A stretch of 16,891 nucleotides of DNA from CAZXCK01 sp964639225. Its GTDB lineage: Bacteria; Chloroflexota; Anaerolineae; Aggregatilineales; Phototrophicaceae. Made by a program: the position numbers and the translations under genes. The notes under the pieces are model-generated. The model was given only the letters and a program-made list of their open reading frames with translations, ran no database searches and was not told where the DNA came from. Shown here in pieces: positions 1 through 7,224 of this stretch. Where the stretch lies: assembly GCA_964639225.1 (NCBI GenBank), contig CAZXCK010000097.1:1-16891 (forward strand). The letters are read 5' to 3'. How positions within the stretch are numbered: the stretch's first letter is position 1; the number at the start of each line of letters is the position of its first letter.

Positions 1-51
1 ACAATGGATGCAGCCGCCCGGCAGCCCCTGCGGATTGGGGGTAAGTGCCAT
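1..51 (-). CDS. Possible start of a further gene, cut by the window edge
   Basis: An ATG on the minus strand at 51-49 opens a frame that stays open for 17 codons to the edge of the window, reading MALTPNPQGLPGGCIHC. It begins 3 bases after the stop codon of the aldolase gene, as in a tightly packed operon, and its codons end mostly in G or C like those of its neighbours. I see no clear ribosome binding site, and 17 open codons mean little by themselves. No function can be assigned. Confidence 0.25.
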   Translation of the reverse strand, partial: MALTPNPQGLPGGCIHC

Positions 52-54
52 ATA

Positions 55-918
55 TCAGTCACTTTGCTGACTGCTAACCGACGTATGCCCACCGGCGCCA
101 AACAGATCGGACGGAGCGGCTGAGTCGCTGCTCATGTCGCCCAGTGCCCGCCGCAGGTGACCCAGCTCTTCGTAGATTCCGCGCGCGATGTACAACGTGT
201 CGGTGCGATGACAGATAAACGAGAATCCCAGCTTCAACCAATCGAGCGCGCGCTCCAGGCTACCGGCGTTATAATGTACCCCGGCGGCGATACCATGCTC
301 GCTACAGCGGCCCACAATTTCGCGCAGGGCGGCAGTGAATCGATCGTCATCGTACTGCTCAGGGATGCCCAGCGAGATGGACAGATCATGCGGGCCGATG
401 AGTACGGCGTCCACATCGCCGACCGCCAGCAAATCGGGCAGGTTGTCGATGCCATCGCGCGATTCGATCATGATGACCAGCACGCTATTCTCGTTGAACC
501 GCTGCAGATAATCGGGCGTGTCTCCAGTTGGCAGGATGCCTTCTTCTGCCCAGCGGCGCAGCGCCTCGCCCTTGAGCGGACGCCGCTTGACCGCGCCCAC
601 CAATGCACGGACCTGGGCGACAGTCTCTACATAGGGTGCGATGATGCCATGCGCGCCAGCGTCCATGCCAGCGGCGGCCAGAGAAGCCGAAAGCTCCGGA
701 ATACGCAGCAGCGGCGCGATGCCGTGCGCGGCGTAGGCTTCCATAGCCCAGGCTGCCGTCTCACGATTGAGCGGCGTGTGCTCATTATCAAGAAAGATGA
801 AATCCAGGCCCAGGTTACTGAAAAAACGCGGCCAGCGCGGCTGACCGTAACCCTCGACAGCCATGCCGTAAACCCGTTGACCGGCGTGCAGCGCCTGACG
901 CAGTTCATAGCCTAACAT
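55..918 (-). CDS. HpcH/HpaI-family aldolase/lyase
   Basis: This predicted 287-residue cytoplasmic enzyme belongs to the HpcH/HpaI class II pyruvate aldolase family, which makes or cleaves carbon bonds next to 2-oxo acids using a divalent metal. Visible family motifs are LDNEH (His47, catalytic base), LRIPE (Arg72, substrate carboxylate), GIIAPYVET (91-99), IMIESRDG with metal ligand Glu152, and IGPHDLSISLG with metal ligand Asp178. Its length suits the family. I chose the ATG at 918 because a G-rich Shine-Dalgarno stretch (AGGGGGG) lies about 8 bases upstream; a longer reading from 1074 would run through the terminator at 944-973 and into E2. Only about 25 bases separate the gene from that terminator and I see no convincing promoter, so it may depend on read-through from the pyruvate dehydrogenase operon. 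The substrate (4-hydroxy-2-oxo acid, macrophomate-like or other) cannot be told from sequence. Confidence 0.85.
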   Translation of the reverse strand: MLGYELRQALHAGQRVYGMAVEGYGQPRWPRFFSNLGLDFIFLDNEHTPLNRETAAWAMEAYAAHGIAPLLRIPELSASLAAAGMDAGAHGIIAPYVETVAQVRALVGAVKRRPLKGEALRRWAEEGILPTGDTPDYLQRFNENSVLVIMIESRDGIDNLPDLLAVGDVDAVLIGPHDLSISLGIPEQYDDDRFTAALREIVGRCSEHGIAAGVHYNAGSLERALDWLKLGFSFICHRTDTLYIARGIYEELGHLRRALGDMSSDSAAPSDLFGAGGHTSVSSQQSD

Positions 919-943
919 CGCACAATTCCCCCCTACCGCCAGT

Positions 944-973
944 AAAACAACGGCCCTCGCAGGTGAGGGCCGT
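944..973 (-). terminator. Intrinsic terminator after the pyruvate dehydrogenase operon
   Basis: A perfect 9-bp stem (950-958 pairing with 965-973, arms ACGGCCCTC and GAGGGCCGT) closes a 6-base loop. Read on the minus strand it is followed by TGTTTTA (949-943). It begins 27 bases beyond the stop codon of E2. The T tract is only on the minus strand, so it should stop transcription coming from E2 and limit expression of the downstream aldolase gene. Confidence 0.8.
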
Positions 974-1000
974 CGGTGTGTTGAACAGTTGCGAATAAGC

Positions 1001-2335
1001 CTAAACCAGCATGCGCCGGGGATTTTCCAGCAGGGCACGCAGCGCCTGCAGGAAGTCCGCGCCTTCCGCGCCATCGCTGACGCGATGATCGACGCTGATG
1101 GTCATCGCCATGCGCTGGCCCACGCCCAGGGTGCCGTCTTCCAGCACCACTGGCACTTTCTGCGCCGAACTCACCGCCAGGATAGCGGCTTCCGGCGGGC
1201 TGATGATGGCGGCGAAGTGCGACACGCCATATGGCCCCAGGTTGCTGATGGTAAACGTGGCGCCTTTCAGGTCCTCTGGTTTGACGCGGCCATCGCGGGC
1301 GCGCTCGAACATGGCTTTGTTCTGCTGCGCCAGCATACTCAGCGGCGTCAGATCGGCGTCACGAGCGACGACGTTCAGCAGGCCGCCTTCCGGCAGCGCC
1401 ACCGCGATGCCGATGTTGATGTTCTTATAGCGCACCAGCTTATCGCCGTAGTAGTGCGTGTTGAGGTTCGGGAATTTGCGCAGGGTGACGGCGACTGCCT
1501 TCACCATCATGTCGTTGACGCTCACCCGGATGCCCTCTTCTTCCAGGCTGGCGTTGATCTCTTTGCGCAGTTGCAGCAGCGGTGCGACATCCGCCTCGAC
1601 CGTGACATAGAAGTGCGGAACCTGCTGCTTGCTCTGGATGGTCCCCTGGGCGATGCGCTGGCGCATGCGCGTCATGTCGATGATCTCGACATGGTCACCT
1701 TCGGGCAGCTTGCCATAAGTCGGCTGGCTGCTGATGCCGGCTGCCGCCTCGGCTTTGGCCGGTTCGGCCTGCTTCTTCGGCTTTTCCTTGCCCGGCTCGA
1801 ATTCCAGCACGTCGGACTTGGTGATGCGCCCGCCAGGACCGGTGCCGCGCACCTGCTCCAGCTCGATGCCGCGCTCGGCGGCGATGTTGCGCGCTACCGG
1901 CGACGCTTTGATGCGCCCGTCCTCGGTGCGGGCGGCCTGGCCGCCTTCTTTCGCTTCGGCCTCGTCGGCTTCGTCGGCTTCGGCCTCAGCTTCCTGCTTG
2001 TCATCAGCAGGCTTGTCCTCTTTTTTCTCAGCGGACTTTTTGTCCTTCTTCTTTTCCTTGTCTGCTTCCGCTTCCGCTTCTTTGTCCTCGCCGGAATCGT
2101 CAGCGGGCGCTTCGTCGGCGCTGCCGATGGTACCAATCACGTCGCCCTCGGCCAGTTCGTCACCGACCGCCGCTTTCTGCTCGGTCAGCACGCCGTCAGC
2201 CGGCGCTTCGATCTCGACCGTCGCTTTGTCGGCCTCGATTTCGGCCACAATATCACCCGCGCTCACCGAATCCCCAACCTCTTTGAGCCAGTTGAGCAGG
2301 GTTCCCTCGGTTGTCAGTGTAATTGCCTCAGCCAT
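1001..2335 (-). CDS. pdhC: Pyruvate dehydrogenase complex E2, dihydrolipoamide acetyltransferase
   Basis: E2 core of a 2-oxo acid dehydrogenase complex (444 residues): it takes the acetyl group from E1 on a swinging lipoyl arm and passes it to CoA. Layout: one lipoyl domain (about 1-72, lipoyl lysine Lys37 in EADKATVEIE); a highly charged Glu/Lys/Asp/Ala linker (about 73-137); a peripheral subunit-binding domain (about 141-178, SPVARNIAAERGI and GTGPGGRITKSDV); a second linker; and the catalytic domain (about 215-444) with DHRVSDG carrying His417 and Asp421. The start is 2 bases after the E1 beta stop codon, with AAGGAG (2347-2352, minus) inside the end of E1 beta, so the two are probably translationally coupled. 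Two oddities: the N-terminus lacks the usual MPxLG strand, and the linker is acidic/basic rather than Pro/Ala-rich. The E1 neighbours favour pyruvate as substrate, although a branched-chain complex is possible. Confidence 0.93.
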   Translation of the reverse strand: MAEAITLTTEGTLLNWLKEVGDSVSAGDIVAEIEADKATVEIEAPADGVLTEQKAAVGDELAEGDVIGTIGSADEAPADDSGEDKEAEAEADKEKKKDKKSAEKKEDKPADDKQEAEAEADEADEAEAKEGGQAARTEDGRIKASPVARNIAAERGIELEQVRGTGPGGRITKSDVLEFEPGKEKPKKQAEPAKAEAAAGISSQPTYGKLPEGDHVEIIDMTRMRQRIAQGTIQSKQQVPHFYVTVEADVAPLLQLRKEINASLEEEGIRVSVNDMMVKAVAVTLRKFPNLNTHYYGDKLVRYKNINIGIAVALPEGGLLNVVARDADLTPLSMLAQQNKAMFERARDGRVKPEDLKGATFTISNLGPYGVSHFAAIISPPEAAILAVSSAQKVPVVLEDGTLGVGQRMAMTISVDHRVSDGAEGADFLQALRALLENPRRMLV

Positions 2336-2337
2336 GA

Positions 2338-3318
2338 TTAGACGATCTCCTTCACGGCGTCTACCACTTTTTCCGCATTGGGCAGGGCCATCAGTTCGAT
2401 CTCGCGGGCGTAAGGCAGCGGCACGTCCATCGCGCTGACGCGCTTAACCGGAGCGTCCATGTAATCGAACATTTTGTCCTGAATCTGGGCGGCGATTTCG
2501 CTGCCGAAACTGTAGAACGGCAGCGACTCCTCGACCACCACACAGCGGTTGGTCTTCTTGAAGCTCTCGAAGACGGTATCCATATCCAGCGGGCGCAGCC
2601 AGCGCATATCGACCACTTCTGCCTCGATGCCGTCTTTTTCTAGTTGGCGCGCCGCCTGCAAAGACCACTCGACACCGCGCGCGTAAGTGACAATCGTGAC
2701 GTCGCTGCCCTCGCGTTTGACATCCGCCTTGCCGATGGGCAGAACGAAGTCGTCGTCTTCGGGGACGGGGCCGGGCTTGGGATACAGCGCGATGCTCTCG
2801 GTGAACAGCACCGGGTTTTCGTCGCGGATGGCCGCCTTGAGCATACCCTTCGCGTCGCCGGGCGTGGCCGGGCAGGCCACATACAGGCCGGGGAAGTGAG
2901 CGAAGATCGGCTCTGGCGTGTGCGAGTGGGTCGCGGTCGCCTGGTCGCCCCAGCCAGAAGCGGCGCGGATCACCAGCGGAACTTTGAACTGTCCGTTGAA
3001 CATGTAGTGGACCTTGGCGGCATGGTTGACGATGGCATCCAGCGCCAGAAAGGCGAAGTTGATCGTCATGATCTCGGCCACCGGGCGCAGGCCGGCCATG
3101 GCCGCGCCCACCGCCGCCCCGGCGATGGCCATCTCGCTGATGGGAGTGTCCTTCACCCGGCGCGGACCAAACTCGTCCAGGAAGCCACGGGTAACGCGAT
3201 GCGTACCCTGCCACTCTCCGACTTCCTCGCCCATTACAAACACGCGCTCGTCGCGGATCATCTCCTCGCGCAGGGCCAGGCGCAGCGCCTCGCGCATGGG
3301 TAGGTTCTTCTGTGCCAT
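2338..3318 (-). CDS. pdhB: Pyruvate dehydrogenase E1 component, beta subunit
   Basis: Beta subunit (326 residues) of the alpha2beta2 thiamine-diphosphate E1 enzyme that decarboxylates pyruvate and acetylates the lipoyl arm of E2. It has the transketolase-like pyrimidine-binding half (about 1-180) and the transketolase C-terminal half (about 195-320). Key motifs are GEEVGEWQG (30-38), DTPISE with cofactor-binding Glu62, THSHTPE with the conserved active-site His131, and VVEESLPFYSFG near the C-terminus. The DTPISE block and the absence of an N-terminal lipoyl domain fit the mitochondrial/alphaproteobacterial type of E1 beta core. A good Shine-Dalgarno (AGGAGA, 3323-3328 on the minus strand) fixes the ATG at 3318. 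It lies 26 bases after E1 alpha and 2 bases before E2 in one operon. A branched-chain 2-oxo acid E1 is the main alternative. Confidence 0.92.
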   Translation of the reverse strand: MAQKNLPMREALRLALREEMIRDERVFVMGEEVGEWQGTHRVTRGFLDEFGPRRVKDTPISEMAIAGAAVGAAMAGLRPVAEIMTINFAFLALDAIVNHAAKVHYMFNGQFKVPLVIRAASGWGDQATATHSHTPEPIFAHFPGLYVACPATPGDAKGMLKAAIRDENPVLFTESIALYPKPGPVPEDDDFVLPIGKADVKREGSDVTIVTYARGVEWSLQAARQLEKDGIEAEVVDMRWLRPLDMDTVFESFKKTNRCVVVEESLPFYSFGSEIAAQIQDKMFDYMDAPVKRVSAMDVPLPYAREIELMALPNAEKVVDAVKEIV

Positions 3319-3344
3319 GATGTCTCCTGTTCGCTAGACGCCGG

Positions 3345-4328
3345 CTACTTCACGTAGACGTGTTTGATAAGGTCTTCATAGCCGGGGTCTTCGCTGTCCT
3401 CGGCAAATTCCACCGATTTGTCGACGACCCGATAAGCCTCTTCCTCCAGCTTTTCCAGCTCCGGCTCGATGTCTGGATACTGCTCCACCAGATGGCGCTT
3501 GAAAATCTGAATCGGGTCTTTGTTCTCCAGCCACTCGCGCAGTTCTTCTTCGCGTTTGCTGTACGACCGGTCAGAGACGCCGTGCCCCTTATAGCGGTAC
3601 GTCATGGATTCGATGAGCACCGGGCCTTTTTCCCGCGCGTGGGCCACCGCTTCGCGGGTCGCTTCGTAAACTTCCAGCACGTTCTGCCCGTCGACGCGCT
3701 CCATATCGCGGATGCCGTAGGACTCGGCGCGTTTGTGCAGCAGCGGCTGGCCGCTGGCATCCTCGACTGGTGTGCCCATGCCATAGCCGTTGTTCTCGAT
3801 GATCCATACCACCGGCAAATCCCACACCGCCGACATATTCAGCGACTCGTGGAAGTAGCCATTGTTGGTCGCGCCGTCGCCGACAAAACACAGCACGACA
3901 CTGTCTTTGTTGTTGTAGCGCGATTCCATAGCGATGCCCACCGCCAGCGGCAGATGCCCGCCCACGATGGCGTAACCGCCCCAGAAGTTGTGTTCGCGGC
4001 TGGCGAGGTGCATCGAACCGCCCTTGCCACCGCTGACACCACTGCGTTTGCCCATCATCTCGGCCATGGCCAGTTTGGGGTCCACACCGCGCGCCAGGGC
4101 AATGCCGTGATCGCGGTAAGCGGTGATGACGTGATCATTCTTGCCGATCGCTGCCACCGCGCCGACGCCGGTCGCCTCGTGCCCGCTGTACAGATGCAGG
4201 TAAACGCCGGTGATCTTTTTCTCTTTGTAGAGGTCGTCGCAGGTGGTTTCAAAATCGCGAATCAGCACCATCTGGTAGAACCAGTCCAACAACGTTTCCT
4301 TGCTGATGTTCGCTTTACTCTTTGCCAT
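3345..4328 (-). CDS. pdhA: Pyruvate dehydrogenase E1 component, alpha subunit
   Basis: Alpha subunit (327 residues) of thiamine-diphosphate-dependent E1. Motifs in order: YSGHEATGVG (47-56), YRDHG (71-75), GGKGGSMH (100-107), and the cofactor-binding GDG (150-152) to NN (179-180) motif that holds Mg and diphosphate. The loop TYRYKGHGVSDRS (243-255) corresponds to the phosphorylation loop of mitochondrial E1 alpha. I chose the ATG at 4328 because AGAGG lies about 7 bases upstream and homology begins just after it; a longer in-frame reading from 4421 adds an unrelated 31-residue N-terminus. It is the first gene of the operon E1 alpha, E1 beta, E2. The upstream 209 bases up to the assembly gap should hold the promoter; a possible extended -10 (TGGTATTCT on the minus strand) is visible but has no matching -35. 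Confidence 0.92.
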   Translation of the reverse strand: MAKSKANISKETLLDWFYQMVLIRDFETTCDDLYKEKKITGVYLHLYSGHEATGVGAVAAIGKNDHVITAYRDHGIALARGVDPKLAMAEMMGKRSGVSGGKGGSMHLASREHNFWGGYAIVGGHLPLAVGIAMESRYNNKDSVVLCFVGDGATNNGYFHESLNMSAVWDLPVVWIIENNGYGMGTPVEDASGQPLLHKRAESYGIRDMERVDGQNVLEVYEATREAVAHAREKGPVLIESMTYRYKGHGVSDRSYSKREEELREWLENKDPIQIFKRHLVEQYPDIEPELEKLEEEAYRVVDKSVEFAEDSEDPGYEDLIKHVYVK

Positions 4329-4537
4329 AGGAACCTCTTTGCGTGCCGCCTGGAGTGCGTGCCTCGTAAGTATGCAGAATACCAGACCATGACCACAGTC
4401 AGCCTGACCCCACTGGGCCATCTCGGTGTGGGTTAAGTGTACACGAGCTACTGGCTGTCACGAGACACGAATCGAGAACGGCTGTTAGCAGCCAAATATG
4501 ACGCTCAGTTTACCGCCGACACCGGGTTGAATCAAAT

Positions 4538-4637
4538 NNNNNNNNNNNNNNNNNNNNNNNNNNNNNNNNNNNNNNNNNNNNNNNNNNNNNNNNNNNNNNN
4601 NNNNNNNNNNNNNNNNNNNNNNNNNNNNNNNNNNNNN
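4538..4637. other. Assembly gap (100 Ns)
   Basis: Exactly 100 unknown bases, the customary placeholder for a scaffold gap of unknown length. It cuts off the 3' end of the gene at 4638-5041. The true distance between the pyruvate dehydrogenase operon and the genes to its right is therefore unknown, and other genes could be missing here. Confidence 0.99.
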
Positions 4638-5041
4638 CCAGCCCGGTAGCGCCACTCCCCGGCGATGCCCAACCGTTCCAGCCCGGCACGGACGCGCTGC
4701 ACGTCGGCCTGGTCGCGGCTGTCGGTTGTGCAGACCACCAGCAGCCGCGCATCCTCGCCCTGGTCAGCACGGGGAGCGGTAGCGATCTTCGACTTGTAGC
4801 CCAGTTCACCGGCCCGCGTCGCCGCCTGGACGCGCGCCCACGTCGCATCGACCTCGGCCAGCGGCAGGCTGACCGTCCACTGGCCAGCGTGAGCCGTCGG
4901 TGGCTGGCAGCCGGGCGTGTCGCAGTGAGCTTCTACCCAGTACACCGCCGAGATCGCGCTGGGCTGCGCCTGTTCGTCGTGCATTTTACGCGCCCGCTGC
5001 ACCATCGCAATCAGGTCCAGATTCGGCTTTTGCTTGCTCAT
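4638..5041 (-). CDS. DUF1917/Bles03-like protein ('putative phosphothreonine lyase' family), 3' end lost in gap
   Basis: About 135 codons from the N-terminus are present before the run of Ns. The pattern YWVEAH (34-39), GQWTVSLPLAEVDATW (53-68), GELGYKSKIATAP (78-90) and LLVVCTTDSRDQADVQRVR (100-118) closely follows the family also seen in eukaryotic Bles03/C11orf68 and in bacteria annotated as putative phosphothreonine lyase; no activity is established for the bacterial members as far as I know. The ATG at 5041 is chosen because GGAGG sits 7 bases upstream; an ATG at 5068 would include that site in the coding sequence. The frame is open at the gap edge. One frame on the far side of the gap stays open to a TAA at 4485-4487 and might be its end, which cannot be shown. 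The gene is divergent from the histidine kinase. The family call is from memory of the pattern. Confidence 0.6.
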
Positions 5042-5068
5042 GAGAGGGCCTCCACAAACCAGATTCAA

Positions 5069-5077
5069 ACTATACCA
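5069..5077 (-). promoter_or_regulatory. Extended -10 promoter of the DUF1917-like gene
   Basis: On the minus strand the sequence TGGTATAGT fits the extended -10 pattern TGnTATAAT (one mismatch), with no good -35 as is usual for that class. It would start a transcript near 5062 with a short leader of about 20 bases carrying GGAGG before the ATG at 5041. Prediction from pattern only. Confidence 0.5.
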
Positions 5078-5104
5078 TTACGCAACTGTCTTAAAATCTT
5101 AACG

Positions 5105-5140
5105 ATTATGCTTGTTCATCTCTACTTTTTTCAGCATAAT
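5105..5140. repeat. Inverted repeat framing the histidine-kinase promoter
   Basis: ATTATGC (5105-5111) and its exact reverse complement GCATAAT (5134-5140) lie 22 bases apart. The left arm abuts the candidate -35 and the right arm contains the candidate -10. A partial third copy (TAATGCT) overlaps the right arm. This arrangement would suit an operator bound by a dimeric regulator, but a 7-base repeat in AT-rich DNA can also occur by chance. Confidence 0.4.
5112..5140 (+). promoter_or_regulatory. Candidate sigma-70 promoter of the histidine-kinase gene
   Basis: TTGTTC (5112-5117) and CATAAT (5135-5140) are separated by exactly 17 bases and lie about 40 bases before the start codon. The -10 matches 5 of 6 consensus bases; the -35 matches only its first three. 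The surrounding 90 bases are markedly AT-rich compared with the flanking genes. Confidence 0.5.
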
Positions 5141-5181
5141 GCTAATATAGCAATGCGTGACAGACCATTCGAGAAGCCATT

Positions 5182-7224
5182 ATGCCCCGCAAGAGTGACC
5201 GGTCTATGAAAGCCGGGCAGTCGAACCGTCACAGCCTGAGCGACGACGCCGGGCGCTGCCGGTTGCTGGCCCGTAATCTGCCGGATATCGCCGTCATGCT
5301 GTTCGACCATGACCTGCGCTATCTGATCGCCGAGGGCAGCACGCTGCGGGCGCTGGGCCTGGACGACATCGAAGGCCGCACCCTGCGCGAAGTCACCAGC
5401 CCGCAACTTTACCCCGTCATGGAATCACTGTACCGCGACGCGCTGGCCGGAGTCGAGGGCCAGTACGAAGGTACCTCCCAAGATCGTGTCGTCCGTATGC
5501 GCGTCCTGCCCGTCCACGATGACGACGGCAGCATATCCGCCGGTATGGTCACGATGCAGGACATTACCGAATACCACCAGGCAGAGCAGGCGCTCAAAGC
5601 CAACGAGCGCCGTTTTCGCGGCCTGTTCGAGCACAACAACGACGCTGTACTTTTCCTCAGTTGGGATGAGATCATCGAAGCGGCCAACCCCCGCGCCGCC
5701 GCGCTGTCCGGGTATACAGTGGACGAACTGGTCGGCACGGCGGCGAACCAGCACCTCATCCTACCCGGCCATCTGACCTGGGATGCGTTCCAGGATCAGA
5801 TTCTGGAACGGTTGGCTGTGGATACCTTCCAATGCCATATTCGGCGCAAGGACGGTTCGCTGTTCCCGGCCAGTGTCAGCATTACACTGATCCACGACGA
5901 CGAGGACAACCCAACCCACATTCAGGCCATCGTGCGCGACATCAGCGAGCAGGTCGAGGCTGCCGCCGAACTAGCCGAACACCTGCACCAGCTCACCACC
6001 CTGCGCGAAGTCGATGCCGAACTGGCCGAACGTCTGGACCCTGACTACGTGCTGACGATGGCGCTGGACTCGGCGATTCGCCTCAGCGGCGGCGATGTCG
6101 GTTTCATCGCGCTGGAAGACGAGGAAAGCGGCATGATGCGCGTGGCGACGGTCATCGGCGCTTACGACATCGAGCAGGCGCACCGCCAGCTTGCTGCGGG
6201 CGGCGGTGGCGTGGTGGGGCGCGTACTGTACACGCAGGAAGCGATTCGCGTCACCGATGTCAGATCCGACCCCGACTATGTGCCCGCCGCGCCGGAAACC
6301 TGCGAGCAGATCACCATACCGCTGATGTCACACGACCGGCTGGTGGGCATCATGAACCTGGAGAGCTTCCGTCCGGGGCGCTTCACCGAAGAAGCCTTCG
6401 AGCTGGTCAAGATGATCGCCGCCCGCGTGGGCACCGCCGTCGATAACGCGCGCCTGTATCGCCAGGTGGAGAATCACCTGACGCAGTTGCAGGCGCTCTA
6501 CGAGCGCGTCCACCGTTTAGAGCAGATCAAAACCGATATGATCCGCATCGCCTCGCACGACCTGCGCAACCCGATCTGGATCATCATCGCCAACACCGAG
6601 CTGATCCAGACCGACCCCGGTGCTTTTATGATCCCCGCCGACCTGATGCAGTCCGTCGAGACGATCAGCAGCGCCGCCCTGCGTATGCGCCGCCTGGTCG
6701 AGGATATTCTGTCGCTGGAACGCATCGAGGAGACGGCCAGCCAGGTCAACAAAACCGAAATCGACCTGGTGGAATTAACCCGGCAGATTTACGACGAGAG
6801 CCTGGCGCTGGCGACTCTGCGCTCGCGCCAGATCGACCTGGAGCTGCCCGACGAGCCGCTGCCCGTCCTGGCCGATGCCGCCCATGTGGGCGAAGCCATG
6901 ACCAACCTCATCAACAACGCCATCAAGTACACCCCGGCGGATGGGAAGATCGTTATTCGCGCCCGCAGCGATCGTTCGCGGGCGCTGTTCGAAGTGGAGG
7001 ACAGCGGGCCGGGTATCCCCGAAGACAAACAGGAACGCCTGTTTGAGCCGTTCTACCGGGCGGTCAATTCCGGCAGCGAGGTCGAAGGCAGCGGGCTGGG
7101 CCTGCATCTGGTCAAAAACATCGTCGAGCGCTACGGCGGCAAAATACACTTCAGCAGCGTCTACGGTGAAGGCAGCCTGTTCGGCTTTTCCCTGCCGCTG
7201 GTCGATGATCTGGAGCGCACCTAA
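5182..7224 (+). CDS. PAS-PAS-GAF sensor histidine kinase
   Basis: A 680-residue two-component histidine kinase. It has two PAS sensor domains (about 27-134 and 141-258), a GAF domain (about 282-427), a HisKA dimerisation domain with phospho-acceptor His459 in ASHDLRNP, and a HATPase domain with N box NLINNAIKY (575-583), G1 box DSGPGIP (607-613), FEPFYR and G2 box GSGLGLHL (636-643). All kinase motifs look intact. No membrane segment or signal peptide is visible, so it should be a soluble kinase sensing a cytoplasmic cue; the PAS/GAF pockets could hold haem, flavin, a small molecule or nothing, which sequence does not settle. No response regulator is encoded nearby, making it an orphan kinase within this window. 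The start codon at 5182 has a weak GAGAAG upstream; Met9 is an alternative. Its stop codon overlaps that of the convergent downstream gene. Confidence 0.93.
   Translation: MPRKSDRSMKAGQSNRHSLSDDAGRCRLLARNLPDIAVMLFDHDLRYLIAEGSTLRALGLDDIEGRTLREVTSPQLYPVMESLYRDALAGVEGQYEGTSQDRVVRMRVLPVHDDDGSISAGMVTMQDITEYHQAEQALKANERRFRGLFEHNNDAVLFLSWDEIIEAANPRAAALSGYTVDELVGTAANQHLILPGHLTWDAFQDQILERLAVDTFQCHIRRKDGSLFPASVSITLIHDDEDNPTHIQAIVRDISEQVEAAAELAEHLHQLTTLREVDAELAERLDPDYVLTMALDSAIRLSGGDVGFIALEDEESGMMRVATVIGAYDIEQAHRQLAAGGGGVVGRVLYTQEAIRVTDVRSDPDYVPAAPETCEQITIPLMSHDRLVGIMNLESFRPGRFTEEAFELVKMIAARVGTAVDNARLYRQVENHLTQLQALYERVHRLEQIKTDMIRIASHDLRNPIWIIIANTELIQTDPGAFMIPADLMQSVETISSAALRMRRLVEDILSLERIEETASQVNKTEIDLVELTRQIYDESLALATLRSRQIDLELPDEPLPVLADAAHVGEAMTNLINNAIKYTPADGKIVIRARSDRSRALFEVEDSGPGIPEDKQERLFEPFYRAVNSGSEVEGSGLGLHLVKNIVERYGGKIHFSSVYGEGSLFGFSLPLVDDLERT

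Noticed and set aside
919..1074. Upstream extension of the aldolase gene
   Set aside because: It runs through the terminator and into E2, while ATG 918 has a strong ribosome site.
989..2341. 450-codon open frame on the plus strand, antisense to E2
   Set aside because: It is a shadow of the GC-rich E2 gene; its protein is low-complexity (runs of Phe, Leu and Arg) and matches no family, while E2 is unmistakable.
3360..4436. 358-codon open frame antisense to E1 alpha
   Set aside because: A shadow frame caused by codon bias; E1 alpha has all cofactor motifs.
4480..4493. Small hairpin GGCTG/CAGCC left of the assembly gap
   Set aside because: Only 5 bp with no T tract on either strand, so not called a terminator.
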